In this document: piece by piece, positions 1 through 6,413 of the stretch
How positions within the stretch are numbered: the first letter of the stretch is position 1
How the letters are laid out: each line of letters opens with the position of its first letter
DNA from: Muribaculaceae bacterium
GTDB lineage: Bacteria > Bacteroidota > Bacteroidia > Bacteroidales > Muribaculaceae
NCBI GenBank assembly: GCA_022510385.1
Contig: JAFLTQ010000023.1
Span: forward strand, 1 to 41,783
DNA: 41,783 bases
Direction of reading: 5' to 3'
The notes under the pieces: model-generated
Database searches by the model: none
What the model was told of the DNA's origin: nothing
The model's input: only the letters and a program-made list of their open reading frames with translations
Made by a program: the position numbers and the translations under genes

Positions 1-55
1 TGTGACCCTCAACGGTTTTCAAGACCGCCGCAATCGACCACTCTGCCATCTCTCC
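1..55 (-). tRNA. tRNA-Ser(TGA), 3' part cut off by window edge
   Basis: Read on the minus strand, the sequence begins GGAGAGATGGCAGAGTGG, a typical bacterial tRNA-Ser start with its D arm. An anticodon stem GCGGT/ACCGT follows, with loop CTTGAAA giving anticodon TGA (forward positions 19-21). The beginning of what should be the long serine variable arm is visible before the window ends. The TpsiC arm and 3' end lie outside the window. A consensus promoter lies upstream at 93-123. Confidence 0.9.
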
Positions 56-92
56 AAGAAAATCAGGACGTCGCTGATTTCTTTTTGCGACG

Positions 93-123
93 CAAAATTA
101 AAGATTTTTTTTGAAAAATCAAA
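93..123 (-). promoter_or_regulatory. Bacteroidetes-type promoter for tRNA-Ser
   Basis: On the minus strand a -33 TTTG (forward CAAA at 120-123) is followed after 19 bases by TAATTTTG (forward CAAAATTA at 93-100). This fits the Bacteroidetes pattern TTTG-N19-21-TAnnTTTG. Transcription would start around 86, about 30 bases before the tRNA 5' end. A 7-bp inverted repeat (60-66 with 74-80) lies in the tRNA 5' leader. The rest of the 56-304 gap is AT-rich and I see nothing else in it. Confidence 0.75.
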
Positions 124-304
124 GAAAAAGCAAAATATGAAATAAATATGAGGATATTTTAAAAGAGAATGTCGTATGAAGGTTTATATAAGTAAGAGGA
201 AAAGAGATTTATTTGAAGGAAATTTAAGAAAAATTTAGTTATTATTATGAAGTATGAAATTTTTATGTAATTTTATAGCCTAAAACAAACACAACTCTGA
301 TTCT

Positions 305-691
305 ATGATTAACAGCTTTTTTTCTGATTCACAAACGGAGGCCTATATGAAGCTTGTGGCCGCCTGCTTTCCTTATGTCACAATAGGATTCTTGGGCCAT
401 CCGGCTCTAACTATAGCTGCCGGTTGTTTGGGCGGAGTGGCACTGATAGCATTCTTTATTCGTATTGCAGTATTGTTTAATAAAGAGCCGCAGAGGAATC
501 CTGTGCTCGACCACATTGTTCACGGACTTTTCTTCCCATATGCATTTTCTTTGGCATTTGCAGTGGGTATTGCCTTTGATCATGGCAACAGCAAATATGA
601 ATTTGGATGGTATGGAATATGGTTCTGTCTCTTCTTGGCATTATTTATTGTAATAGGCAATTGTGTAGTGGCAAAAGAGGAAGGAAAATAA
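305..691 (+). CDS. small membrane protein of unknown function
   Basis: This 128-residue protein resembles no family I can name. Three to four hydrophobic stretches are visible, at about residues 17-35, 37-58, 72-93 and 100-121. They are separated by short charged or polar loops (NKEPQRNPVLD near 59-69 and DHGNSKYEFG near 92-101), and the tail is charged (KEEGK). An integral inner-membrane protein is therefore likely. No catalytic motif or lipobox is seen. The start is the first ATG of the frame; Met15 is an alternative. It stands alone between a divergent tRNA gene and rmuC, with a strong inverted repeat 44 bases after the stop. Long uninterrupted frame and coherent hydrophobicity support a real gene; its function is unknown. 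Confidence 0.65.
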   Translation: MINSFFSDSQTEAYMKLVAACFPYVTIGFLGHPALTIAAGCLGGVALIAFFIRIAVLFNKEPQRNPVLDHIVHGLFFPYAFSLAFAVGIAFDHGNSKYEFGWYGIWFCLFLALFIVIGNCVVAKEEGK

Positions 692-734
692 GATAATAAA
701 AGCGTCGAATTCCACTATATTATTAATAAATCCC

Positions 735-763
735 ATCCCTCATCCATCTAACGGGTGAGGGAT
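735..763 (+). terminator. strong hairpin between the small membrane protein and rmuC
   Basis: CCCTCATCC (737-745) pairs with GGGTGAGGG (753-761) across a 7-base loop. Two further outer A-T pairs make 11 bp with one T-G wobble. No proper T run follows on the plus strand (TCATATATATC), so it is not a textbook intrinsic terminator. It could end the upstream transcript or act as a 5' leader structure of rmuC, whose ATG is 24 bases downstream. Confidence 0.45.
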
Positions 764-786
764 TCATATATATCTAAAACCTTATT

Positions 787-2208
787 ATGGGAATTATCAT
801 TGCAATATGCTGCCTGATTCTGGGACTAATAGGAGGAGTGGTTCTTGGAAAGAGCATGACTCCTAACAAAGACCAGGGAATAAATGAACTCAAGAGGCTG
901 CTGACAGAGAAAGAAACATATCTTGAAGCCAAGCAAGGAGAATTTCAAACTCTCCTTAAAGAGAAAGAGGATTCATATAGCAGGCTGTTAGGGGGGAAAG
1001 AGCAGGATTTTGAGATTGCTATCCAACGTCAGGAAGAGAATCATCAGAGAGAAATTAATAATCTTAAGGAGAGCAATGCTAAACTAATGGAAAGTGTGGA
1101 GAAAAACCATCGTGACTCCATGCAGACATTAAAGTCACAATTTGCCGAAACTACTGAAGCATTGAGTAGCAAACTTAAGGTGGCAACAGAGGAAATCTTG
1201 AAACAGCGTGAGAAGGAATTCTCGGAGTCAAGTGGAGAAAGGATAGACAAATTACTCGAGCCATTAAAGACCTCATTGCAAGCAATGCAGGAAAAAGTGG
1301 CAGAAAATACCAACAAACATAGTGAGTTGGGAGGTCAGCTTTCCGCCAGCATAAAAAACTTGTTGGACCACACCGAGTCTGCTAAAGCGAGTGCAGACAG
1401 ATTGGCTACAATGCTAAAAGGTAATGCTAAACATCAAGGAGAATGGGGAGAACGAATTCTGAAAGAGATACTTGAGTCTCTCAACCTTCAGGAAGGCATA
1501 CATTTTGATCTGCAGCAAACCTTTACTGATGAAGCAGGGAGAGCGTTAAAAAATGAAGAGGGAAGAATGGGTCGCCCGGATGTTATCCTACATCTTGATG
1601 AGAATAAAGATGTGATAATAGATTCAAAAGTGTCTCTATCAGCCTATCTGCAATATCAGGAAGCCACCACGGATGAAGAGCGTCAAGAAGCATTAAAGAA
1701 ACATATTGCCAGTATAGAGAAGCATGTAAATGAACTCGTAAAGAAGGATTATACGAAATATGTTTCTCGTCCGCGGATTCTTCTTGGATATGTCATAATG
1801 TTTGTGCCCAACACATCTGCTTTGTTATTAGCCACCAACAACAAGCCTACTCTATGGAGAGAAGCAATGGAGAAGAATGTCTATATCGCAGATGAACAGA
1901 CGCTCTATGCAGCTCTGAAAATTGTAAGTCTCACATGGCAGCAAGTGCTACAAAATGCGAATCATACCAAAGTTTTTGAACTTGCAGAAGAGATGATTCA
2001 GAGAGTAGGTAACTTCATTAAATCATACGATACAGTAGGGGAGAACCTTAACAAAGCTCTTAAGAGTTTTGAGGAGGGAAGAAGGAAGCTTGAAGATGGA
2101 GGACAAAGTATTCCTCAGACTTGTCGAAAATTAATAAAGCTTGGAGCAAAAGTGCCCAAGCTTCCAAAAGGTTTTGACAAGACGATGTTTGAAGATCTGT
2201 TAGAATAA
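787..2208 (+). CDS. rmuC: RmuC family DNA recombination protein
   Basis: RmuC limits recombination at inverted repeats in E. coli and is predicted to be a nuclease of the PD-(D/E)XK fold. This protein has 473 residues, a usual length. An N-terminal membrane segment (about 3-21) is followed by a long Glu/Lys/Gln-rich coiled coil (about 30-200) and then the conserved RmuC domain (about 205-440). Diagnostic motifs are GEWGERIL at 218-225, RPDVILHL at 263-270 and DSKVSL at 279-284. Asp265, Asp279 and Lys281 fit the predicted nuclease core. The gene faces tyrA convergently with 51 bases between the two stops. A strong hairpin lies just upstream of the start. The family call is firm; a nuclease role is inferred from the fold. 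Confidence 0.93.
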   Translation: MGIIIAICCLILGLIGGVVLGKSMTPNKDQGINELKRLLTEKETYLEAKQGEFQTLLKEKEDSYSRLLGGKEQDFEIAIQRQEENHQREINNLKESNAKLMESVEKNHRDSMQTLKSQFAETTEALSSKLKVATEEILKQREKEFSESSGERIDKLLEPLKTSLQAMQEKVAENTNKHSELGGQLSASIKNLLDHTESAKASADRLATMLKGNAKHQGEWGERILKEILESLNLQEGIHFDLQQTFTDEAGRALKNEEGRMGRPDVILHLDENKDVIIDSKVSLSAYLQYQEATTDEERQEALKKHIASIEKHVNELVKKDYTKYVSRPRILLGYVIMFVPNTSALLLATNNKPTLWREAMEKNVYIADEQTLYAALKIVSLTWQQVLQNANHTKVFELAEEMIQRVGNFIKSYDTVGENLNKALKSFEEGRRKLEDGGQSIPQTCRKLIKLGAKVPKLPKGFDKTMFEDLLE

Positions 2209-2259
2209 AATGAAGACAGTCAATTAGAGCCTATAAGGTAATATCTCAACTCCGGAATG

Positions 2260-3033
2260 TCATTTGAGGTTGGCTCGCGCCTTGTCGAGAAATTCTTTCA
2301 TTCTTTTAGAATCTCTTTTATCGATTATATCCTTTAGTTCACCAAGTTTATCGCTTATATTCTGCAACTGTTGAGAGGAGTGAGGATTAAAAAGTATTTC
2401 GCTAAGAAGGAAATCATCCTCACTCATTAGTCCGTTGGCAATAGCGAGATGCCGTTTGAAGGTAGTTCCGGGTGCATCCTGGTGTTTCATGTTTGAGGCA
2501 AAAACCAAGGATGAGGCGAATGGTATTGACAAAGAATAGGCAATCGTCAGGTCATGCTCCGAGAATGTATATTCCTCAATATGAAGATGAAGATGATTGT
2601 AGAGATCGCGGAAAAATACCTTACCCAAATGGTCGCCTTCCGAAATTATAATTGCATTTTCGTCGGATAGATTGCTTAGAGAAGCAAAAGTTGGACCGAA
2701 CATTGGATGAGTTGAAACGTAAGGATGTCCGCAACTTTCATAAAATTCTTTCAATCCGGTCTTTACTGAGGCGATGTCGCTCAAGATTGTTTTCTCAGGG
2801 AGATGAGGCAATACTGAATTAAAAGCATCCAAAGTGTATTTCACAGTGGCGGCATTAATTACCAGATCCGGTTCAAACTCATCTATCTCTCCGAGATCAG
2901 AAAATCTCTGACAGTTAAATATGAATCTCAATCTATTTTTATCGGGATCATAGACAGCTACGTCATGTTGGAATGAAAGAAGATCGCAAAAGAAACTTCC
3001 CATTTTACCGGCACCCAGAATCAGAATTTTCAT
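2260..3033 (-). CDS. tyrA: prephenate dehydrogenase (Tyr branch)
   Basis: This enzyme oxidatively decarboxylates prephenate to 4-hydroxyphenylpyruvate, the committed tyrosine step. The 257 residues begin with a Rossmann fold: GAGKMG at 7-12 and an acidic residue after the second strand (VYDPDKNR, 27-34), which favours NAD+ over NADP+. SDIASVKTG at 85-93 and STHPMFGPT at 107-115 are TyrA signatures, and His109 is the expected catalytic histidine. There is no C-terminal ACT domain, so enzyme-level feedback by Tyr is not evident. It is the last gene of the aromatic operon, 5 bases after the DAHP synthase stop. Its expression should follow the Phe/Tyr attenuator at the operon front. Confidence 0.95.
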   Translation of the reverse strand: MKILILGAGKMGSFFCDLLSFQHDVAVYDPDKNRLRFIFNCQRFSDLGEIDEFEPDLVINAATVKYTLDAFNSVLPHLPEKTILSDIASVKTGLKEFYESCGHPYVSTHPMFGPTFASLSNLSDENAIIISEGDHLGKVFFRDLYNHLHLHIEEYTFSEHDLTIAYSLSIPFASSLVFASNMKHQDAPGTTFKRHLAIANGLMSEDDFLLSEILFNPHSSQQLQNISDKLGELKDIIDKRDSKRMKEFLDKARANLK

Positions 3034-3038
3034 TACTC

Positions 3039-4142
3039 TTAAATTTTACCGTTGTTCCCGTTTACAATTTCCAATTGCTGTCTGACAGATTCTTCGTGAA
3101 TAGCTACGAGGATATTTCTAATGAATTCAGCCGACATCCCGAGTTCTTCGCCGTTTTTCACCAGACGTTCCATAAGATCGTTATATCTATTCTGTTGAAT
3201 CACCGGCATTTTGTGTTCTTTCTTATAAAGGCCAATTTCGCACGTCACTCTCATGCGCTTTGCAAGTAGTTCCAACAGTTCATCGTTAATCCTGTCGATT
3301 TGCTGGCGCAGCGACTGAAGGCTTTCCGTAGAAGATGTTTCATCTCTGACCACGAGATTATTGATGATAACATTTAATACATCGGGAGACACCTGTTGAT
3401 TTTTGTCGCTCCAGGCAGCATCGGGATTGCAATGGCTTTCAATAATCAGACCATCAAAATTCATATCCAAGGCTTGTTGAGAAACTGATGCAATCAATTC
3501 CCGTTTACCGGATATATGACTTGGGTCACAGAAAAGGGGCAAATTTGGATAACGACGTTGTAACTCAATAGGTATGTGCCAGTGGGGTAGATTTCGATAG
3601 AGATGTTTTCCATAAGTGCTGAACCCGCGATGTATAGCCCCCAATCTTCTTAATCCGGCGTTGTAGATTCGTTTCAATGCTCCAATCCATAAATCAAGAT
3701 CGGGATTAACCGGATTTTTCACTAAAACCGGCAAATCTTTCCCACTATCTTTAAGAGCGTCAGCAATTTCTTGCATGGCAAAAGGATTAGCAGAGGTGCG
3801 AGCACCTATCCATACCATATCTACTCCGGCATCAAGGGCCAACTCCACATGTGTTTTATTTGCAACTTCTGTAGAAATCAGTAATCCGGTTTCTTCCTTT
3901 ACTTTTTTAAGCCATGGAAGACCTATTTCTCTTATACCTTCAAATCCTCCCGGGGAAGTGCGAGGTTTCCATATACCACCACGAAATATCTTTATTCCAT
4001 TTTTTGCTAATTCTTTAGCAGTGGATAGTGTTTGTTCTTCAGATTCAATGCTACAAGGGCCTGCTATTATGATTGGCCTGGTTAGATGCAACTCCGGGAA
4101 TAAAGGTTGCAAATCTTTCATATCATTATTGGATTTTTCCAT
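3039..4142 (-). CDS. bifunctional DAHP synthase (type I beta) / chorismate mutase
   Basis: One 367-residue protein carries the first shikimate-pathway enzyme and the branch-point mutase. The DAHP synthase part (about 20-262) shows GPCSIES at 28-34 with metal-ligand Cys30, a KPRTSP motif at 59-64, DPSHISG at 206-212 and IESHCNPDAA at 234-243. These supply the expected Cys/His/Glu/Asp metal site. The C-terminal part (about 272-356) is an AroQ-type all-helical chorismate mutase (LRQQIDRINDELLELLAKRM...). This order, DAHPS then mutase, is common in Bacteroidetes; in such fusions the mutase domain can also serve as a feedback sensor (known for the family, not shown here). It sits 2 bases after the aminotransferase stop and 5 bases before tyrA. 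Confidence 0.95.
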   Translation of the reverse strand: MEKSNNDMKDLQPLFPELHLTRPIIIAGPCSIESEEQTLSTAKELAKNGIKIFRGGIWKPRTSPGGFEGIREIGLPWLKKVKEETGLLISTEVANKTHVELALDAGVDMVWIGARTSANPFAMQEIADALKDSGKDLPVLVKNPVNPDLDLWIGALKRIYNAGLRRLGAIHRGFSTYGKHLYRNLPHWHIPIELQRRYPNLPLFCDPSHISGKRELIASVSQQALDMNFDGLIIESHCNPDAAWSDKNQQVSPDVLNVIINNLVVRDETSSTESLQSLRQQIDRINDELLELLAKRMRVTCEIGLYKKEHKMPVIQQNRYNDLMERLVKNGEELGMSAEFIRNILVAIHEESVRQQLEIVNGNNGKI

Positions 4143-4144
4143 TC

Positions 4145-5323
4145 TTATGATTTTTTGTCAATTTTATATTCTTTTATTCTTTTAAGGGCTTCGTTAAGTT
4201 TTTCCGGAGGAGCACATAAAGAAATCCTTATATATTTCTCTCCATTTTTACCGAAGATGAAACCGGGAGTAACGAAAACTCTTGCATTATAAAGAAGCTC
4301 GTCGGCTAATTCTTCTCCTGATTTTATGTAACCGGGCACTTTGCCCCAAAGGAAAAGCCCTTTTTGTGAGGGATCATAATAGCAATCGAGTTCTTTCATA
4401 ATATCTTCAGCAATTTTCCGACGTTCTGCATAAAGCTCGTAAAGATCGTCATACCAAGATTGATCAAGTTTAAGGGCATCAGCAGCAGCAAGCATCATCG
4501 GTTTAAATTGTCCGGAGTCGATATTGCTTTTCACTTTTAATATCCATGAGATGAAAGTGGGATTAGATGCTGCCATACCGATTCGCCATCCGGCCATATT
4601 ATGACTTTTGCTAAGAGAATTCAATTCAACGCAAATATCTATAGCGCCCTCTACCTGAAGAATGCTCATTGGCTCACGGTTGAGTATAAAACTATAAGGA
4701 TTGTCATGAGCTATTACAATACCATGTTTTTTCCCAAATTCTACAATTTTTCTGAAAGTCTCGAAATCTGCCTGTCGGCCTGTCGGCATGTGGGGATAAT
4801 TAATCCACATCAATTTTATTGCATTCAAAGGTAATTTTTCTAAAGCCTCGAAATCAGGAAGCCAACCTTTTTCTTCTGTCAAATCATAAGTAAAAATTTT
4901 AGCACCTACCAGGCGGCTCACAGAAGTATATGTTGGATATCCGGGATCCGGCACCAATACACCATCCCCGGGATTAAGAAATGTTAGAGAAATATGCAAC
5001 ACTCCTTCTTTTGAACCTATCAAAGGTAAAATCTCAGACTCCGGATCTAATACAACACCATATTTATCAGAATACCATTTAGCGAAAGCTTTCCGCAATT
5101 CAGGAAGCCCTGTGTAGCTTTGGTAGGAATGGTTTGTCTCTATGGCGGCCGTCCCTTGAAGGGTAGTAATCACCTTTGAGGATGGAGCTCTATCCGGGCC
5201 ACCAATACCCAAAGAAATTATATCAGCCCCCTGTTGATTCAGTTGGGCTATTTCTCTCAGTTTCTTGGAAAAATAATATTCTTTTACATCAGTGACCCTT
5301 GTGGCTGGTATAATCTGTTTCAT
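4145..5323 (-). CDS. PLP-dependent class I/II aminotransferase of the aromatic operon
   Basis: This 392-residue fold-type I aminotransferase has the PLP lysine in SLSKSHNMAGWR (Lys239). Arg247 is placed to bind the substrate carboxylate, the DNPY motif is at 207-210, and the strand-ending NYPHMPTGR (175-183) replaces the common NPxNPTG. Its place between pheA and DAHPS/mutase makes transamination of phenylpyruvate and 4-hydroxyphenylpyruvate (or of prephenate) the likely role. Exact substrate cannot be read from the sequence, and annotations as LL-diaminopimelate or aspartate aminotransferase would also arise from homology. The ATG overlaps the TGA of pheA in an ATGA arrangement, which suggests translational coupling. 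Confidence 0.85.
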   Translation of the reverse strand: MKQIIPATRVTDVKEYYFSKKLREIAQLNQQGADIISLGIGGPDRAPSSKVITTLQGTAAIETNHSYQSYTGLPELRKAFAKWYSDKYGVVLDPESEILPLIGSKEGVLHISLTFLNPGDGVLVPDPGYPTYTSVSRLVGAKIFTYDLTEEKGWLPDFEALEKLPLNAIKLMWINYPHMPTGRQADFETFRKIVEFGKKHGIVIAHDNPYSFILNREPMSILQVEGAIDICVELNSLSKSHNMAGWRIGMAASNPTFISWILKVKSNIDSGQFKPMMLAAADALKLDQSWYDDLYELYAERRKIAEDIMKELDCYYDPSQKGLFLWGKVPGYIKSGEELADELLYNARVFVTPGFIFGKNGEKYIRISLCAPPEKLNEALKRIKEYKIDKKS

Positions 5324-6183
5324 AGTTCTTTATCAAATTCTTTATATTCACCAAGGATGATGAGCTCATTAGTGAGAGGTCTCACAGCATTAATTGCCTG
5401 ATGATATCTTGCAAAACTATTAAAAGTGAGATCGGCATAAAATCTATATTCCCATTCTCTTCCGATAATCGGGACTGATTGAATTTTGGATAGATTCATA
5501 TCATAGAAGGAAAATATAGTGAGAACTTTGGAGAGAGCGCCTCCTGTGTGAGGAAGTGTGAATACGATGGATGATTTGTTGATTTCTCCTTCTGATGGCC
5601 CAATTTCAGAAGCCAGGAGCGAATTGGTCACGATCAAGAAACGTGTGAAGTTCCTTTTATTTGTCTCAATACCTTTTTCAAGTACTTCAAGTCCATAAAG
5701 ATTAGCTGCAAATTCGCCGCAGACGGCAGCATGTCCTAAAAGTTTCTTTTGAGCAATTTCTTTTGCACTTCCGGCAGTGTCGAAACTCTCAATCATTTTG
5801 AGATTTTTGTGTCTGCGGAGAAATACTTCACATTGCATCAGAGCCATGGGATGAGAATTCACTTCAGAGAGGGAATCAATATTCTGTCCCGGAAGGGCAG
5901 CCAAGACATGAGAAATTCTTTTTTTATGTTCTCCTATAATTTTGAGATTATGTTGTCGCAGCAATTCATGATTTTGGAGCAGGCTACCGGCGATAGTATT
6001 CTCAATAGCAACAATTCCCACTAATGATGCGTCTGTGTCTAAAGCTTCAAACATTTCGGGGAAAGTTTCACACTCCACAACATCGATCTCCCGAGTTGGG
6101 AAATATTCGTGAGCTGCAGCATCATGGAAGCAACCTGCAACACCTTGAATAGTTACTTTTAGTGATTTATTTTCTTCATTCAT
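5320..6183 (-). CDS. pheA: prephenate dehydratase (Phe branch) with ACT domain
   Basis: This monofunctional 287-residue enzyme turns prephenate into phenylpyruvate. The catalytic module (about 9-190) has the family TRF motif at Thr180-Arg181-Phe182 (NFTRFLIV). The C-terminal ACT domain (about 203-280) keeps GALSKVL (215-221). However, where Phe-inhibited enzymes carry ESRP it reads QSVP (235-238), so Phe feedback on the enzyme may differ. It is the first structural gene of the operon. Its ATG lies about 9 bases after the T tract of the leader terminator, so it would be lost from transcripts that stop there. It ends in an ATGA overlap with the aminotransferase. Confidence 0.95.
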   Translation of the reverse strand: MNEENKSLKVTIQGVAGCFHDAAAHEYFPTREIDVVECETFPEMFEALDTDASLVGIVAIENTIAGSLLQNHELLRQHNLKIIGEHKKRISHVLAALPGQNIDSLSEVNSHPMALMQCEVFLRRHKNLKMIESFDTAGSAKEIAQKKLLGHAAVCGEFAANLYGLEVLEKGIETNKRNFTRFLIVTNSLLASEIGPSEGEINKSSIVFTLPHTGGALSKVLTIFSFYDMNLSKIQSVPIIGREWEYRFYADLTFNSFARYHQAINAVRPLTNELIILGEYKEFDKEL

Positions 6184-6192
6184 CTCTCCGTC

Positions 6193-6228
6193 AAAAATAA
6201 ATCCCGCAATCTGTTGATTTACGGGATT
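6193..6228 (-). terminator. attenuator-type terminator hairpin before pheA
   Basis: On the minus strand AATCCCG (forward 6222-6228) pairs with CGGGATT (6199-6205). Inside, AATC/GATT closes an AACA loop, with one wobble and one bulged A. That gives about 12 bp with a T-rich tract (TTTATTTTT, 6193-6201) overlapping and following it. It looks like an intrinsic terminator placed inside a 5' leader rather than after a gene, since pheA begins 9 bases further on. Its 5' strand can instead pair with ACGGGA at 6271-6276. Confidence 0.75.
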
Positions 6229-6252
6229 CGACTTGTTTTAACCATCAATAAT

Positions 6253-6327
6253 TCAATCAATACTCATCTTTCCCGTTTCGTTGAAAACGAAGTAATAGAA
6301 AAAGAAATATGAGTAGGAATTTTTCAT
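6253..6327 (-). CDS. Phe/Tyr-rich leader peptide of the aromatic operon
   Basis: This 24-codon ORF runs from ATG (6325-6327) to TGA (6253-6255) and is too short for ordinary gene calling. It begins MKNSYSYFFFYYFVF and ends NETGKMSID. Nine of residues 5-15 are Phe or Tyr (5 Phe, 4 Tyr), while the rest of the peptide has none, so the enrichment sits exactly where ribosome stalling would matter. The ATG lies about 22 bases after the predicted transcription start, and the stop lies 24 bases before the terminator hairpin. The peptide most likely has no function beyond serving as a sensor of charged tRNA-Phe and tRNA-Tyr. Confidence 0.8.
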   Translation of the reverse strand: MKNSYSYFFFYYFVFNETGKMSID

Positions 6328-6355
6328 AAAAGCAAAATGCTGTTTATTTGTGATG

Positions 6356-6387
6356 CAAAAGTAATAAAAGGTTTTCTAATTGCCAAA
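6356..6387 (-). promoter_or_regulatory. promoter of the aromatic amino-acid operon
   Basis: On the minus strand a -33 TTTG (forward 6384-6387) and a -7 TACTTTTG (forward 6356-6363) are separated by exactly 20 bases. This is a full match to the Bacteroidetes pattern. The predicted start near 6349 puts the leader ATG about 22 bases downstream. The promoter lies 26 bases beyond the stop of the DUF349 gene, so the aromatic operon has its own start. Confidence 0.78.
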
Positions 6388-6413
6388 AAGTATGACAAAA
6401 AAGCAATTACCTG

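Larger units (their letters stand above)
6193..6327 (-). promoter_or_regulatory. ribosome-mediated Phe/Tyr transcription attenuator
   Basis: In transcript order the parts are as follows. First comes the Phe/Tyr-rich leader ORF (6327 to 6253). Inside it is a hairpin TTCGTT/AACGAA with a 3-base loop (6291-6277), immediately followed by ACGGGA (6276-6271). ACGGGA is perfectly complementary to TCCCGT (6226-6221), the 5' arm of the terminator. Last come the terminator hairpin and T tract (6228-6193). A ribosome stalled on the Phe/Tyr codons would mask the TTCGTT arm and free ACGGGA to block the terminator; a ribosome reaching the stop codon would not. The mechanism is inferred from this layout and known attenuators such as E. 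coli pheL. The 6-bp antiterminator is short, and a second candidate pairing (TTGATT 6255-6260 with AATCAA 6214-6219) exists. Confidence 0.78.

Noticed and set aside
3775..4185. 136-codon open frame on the plus strand opposite the DAHP synthase gene
   Set aside because: Antisense to a well-conserved enzyme, no motif, spans the junction with the aminotransferase gene.
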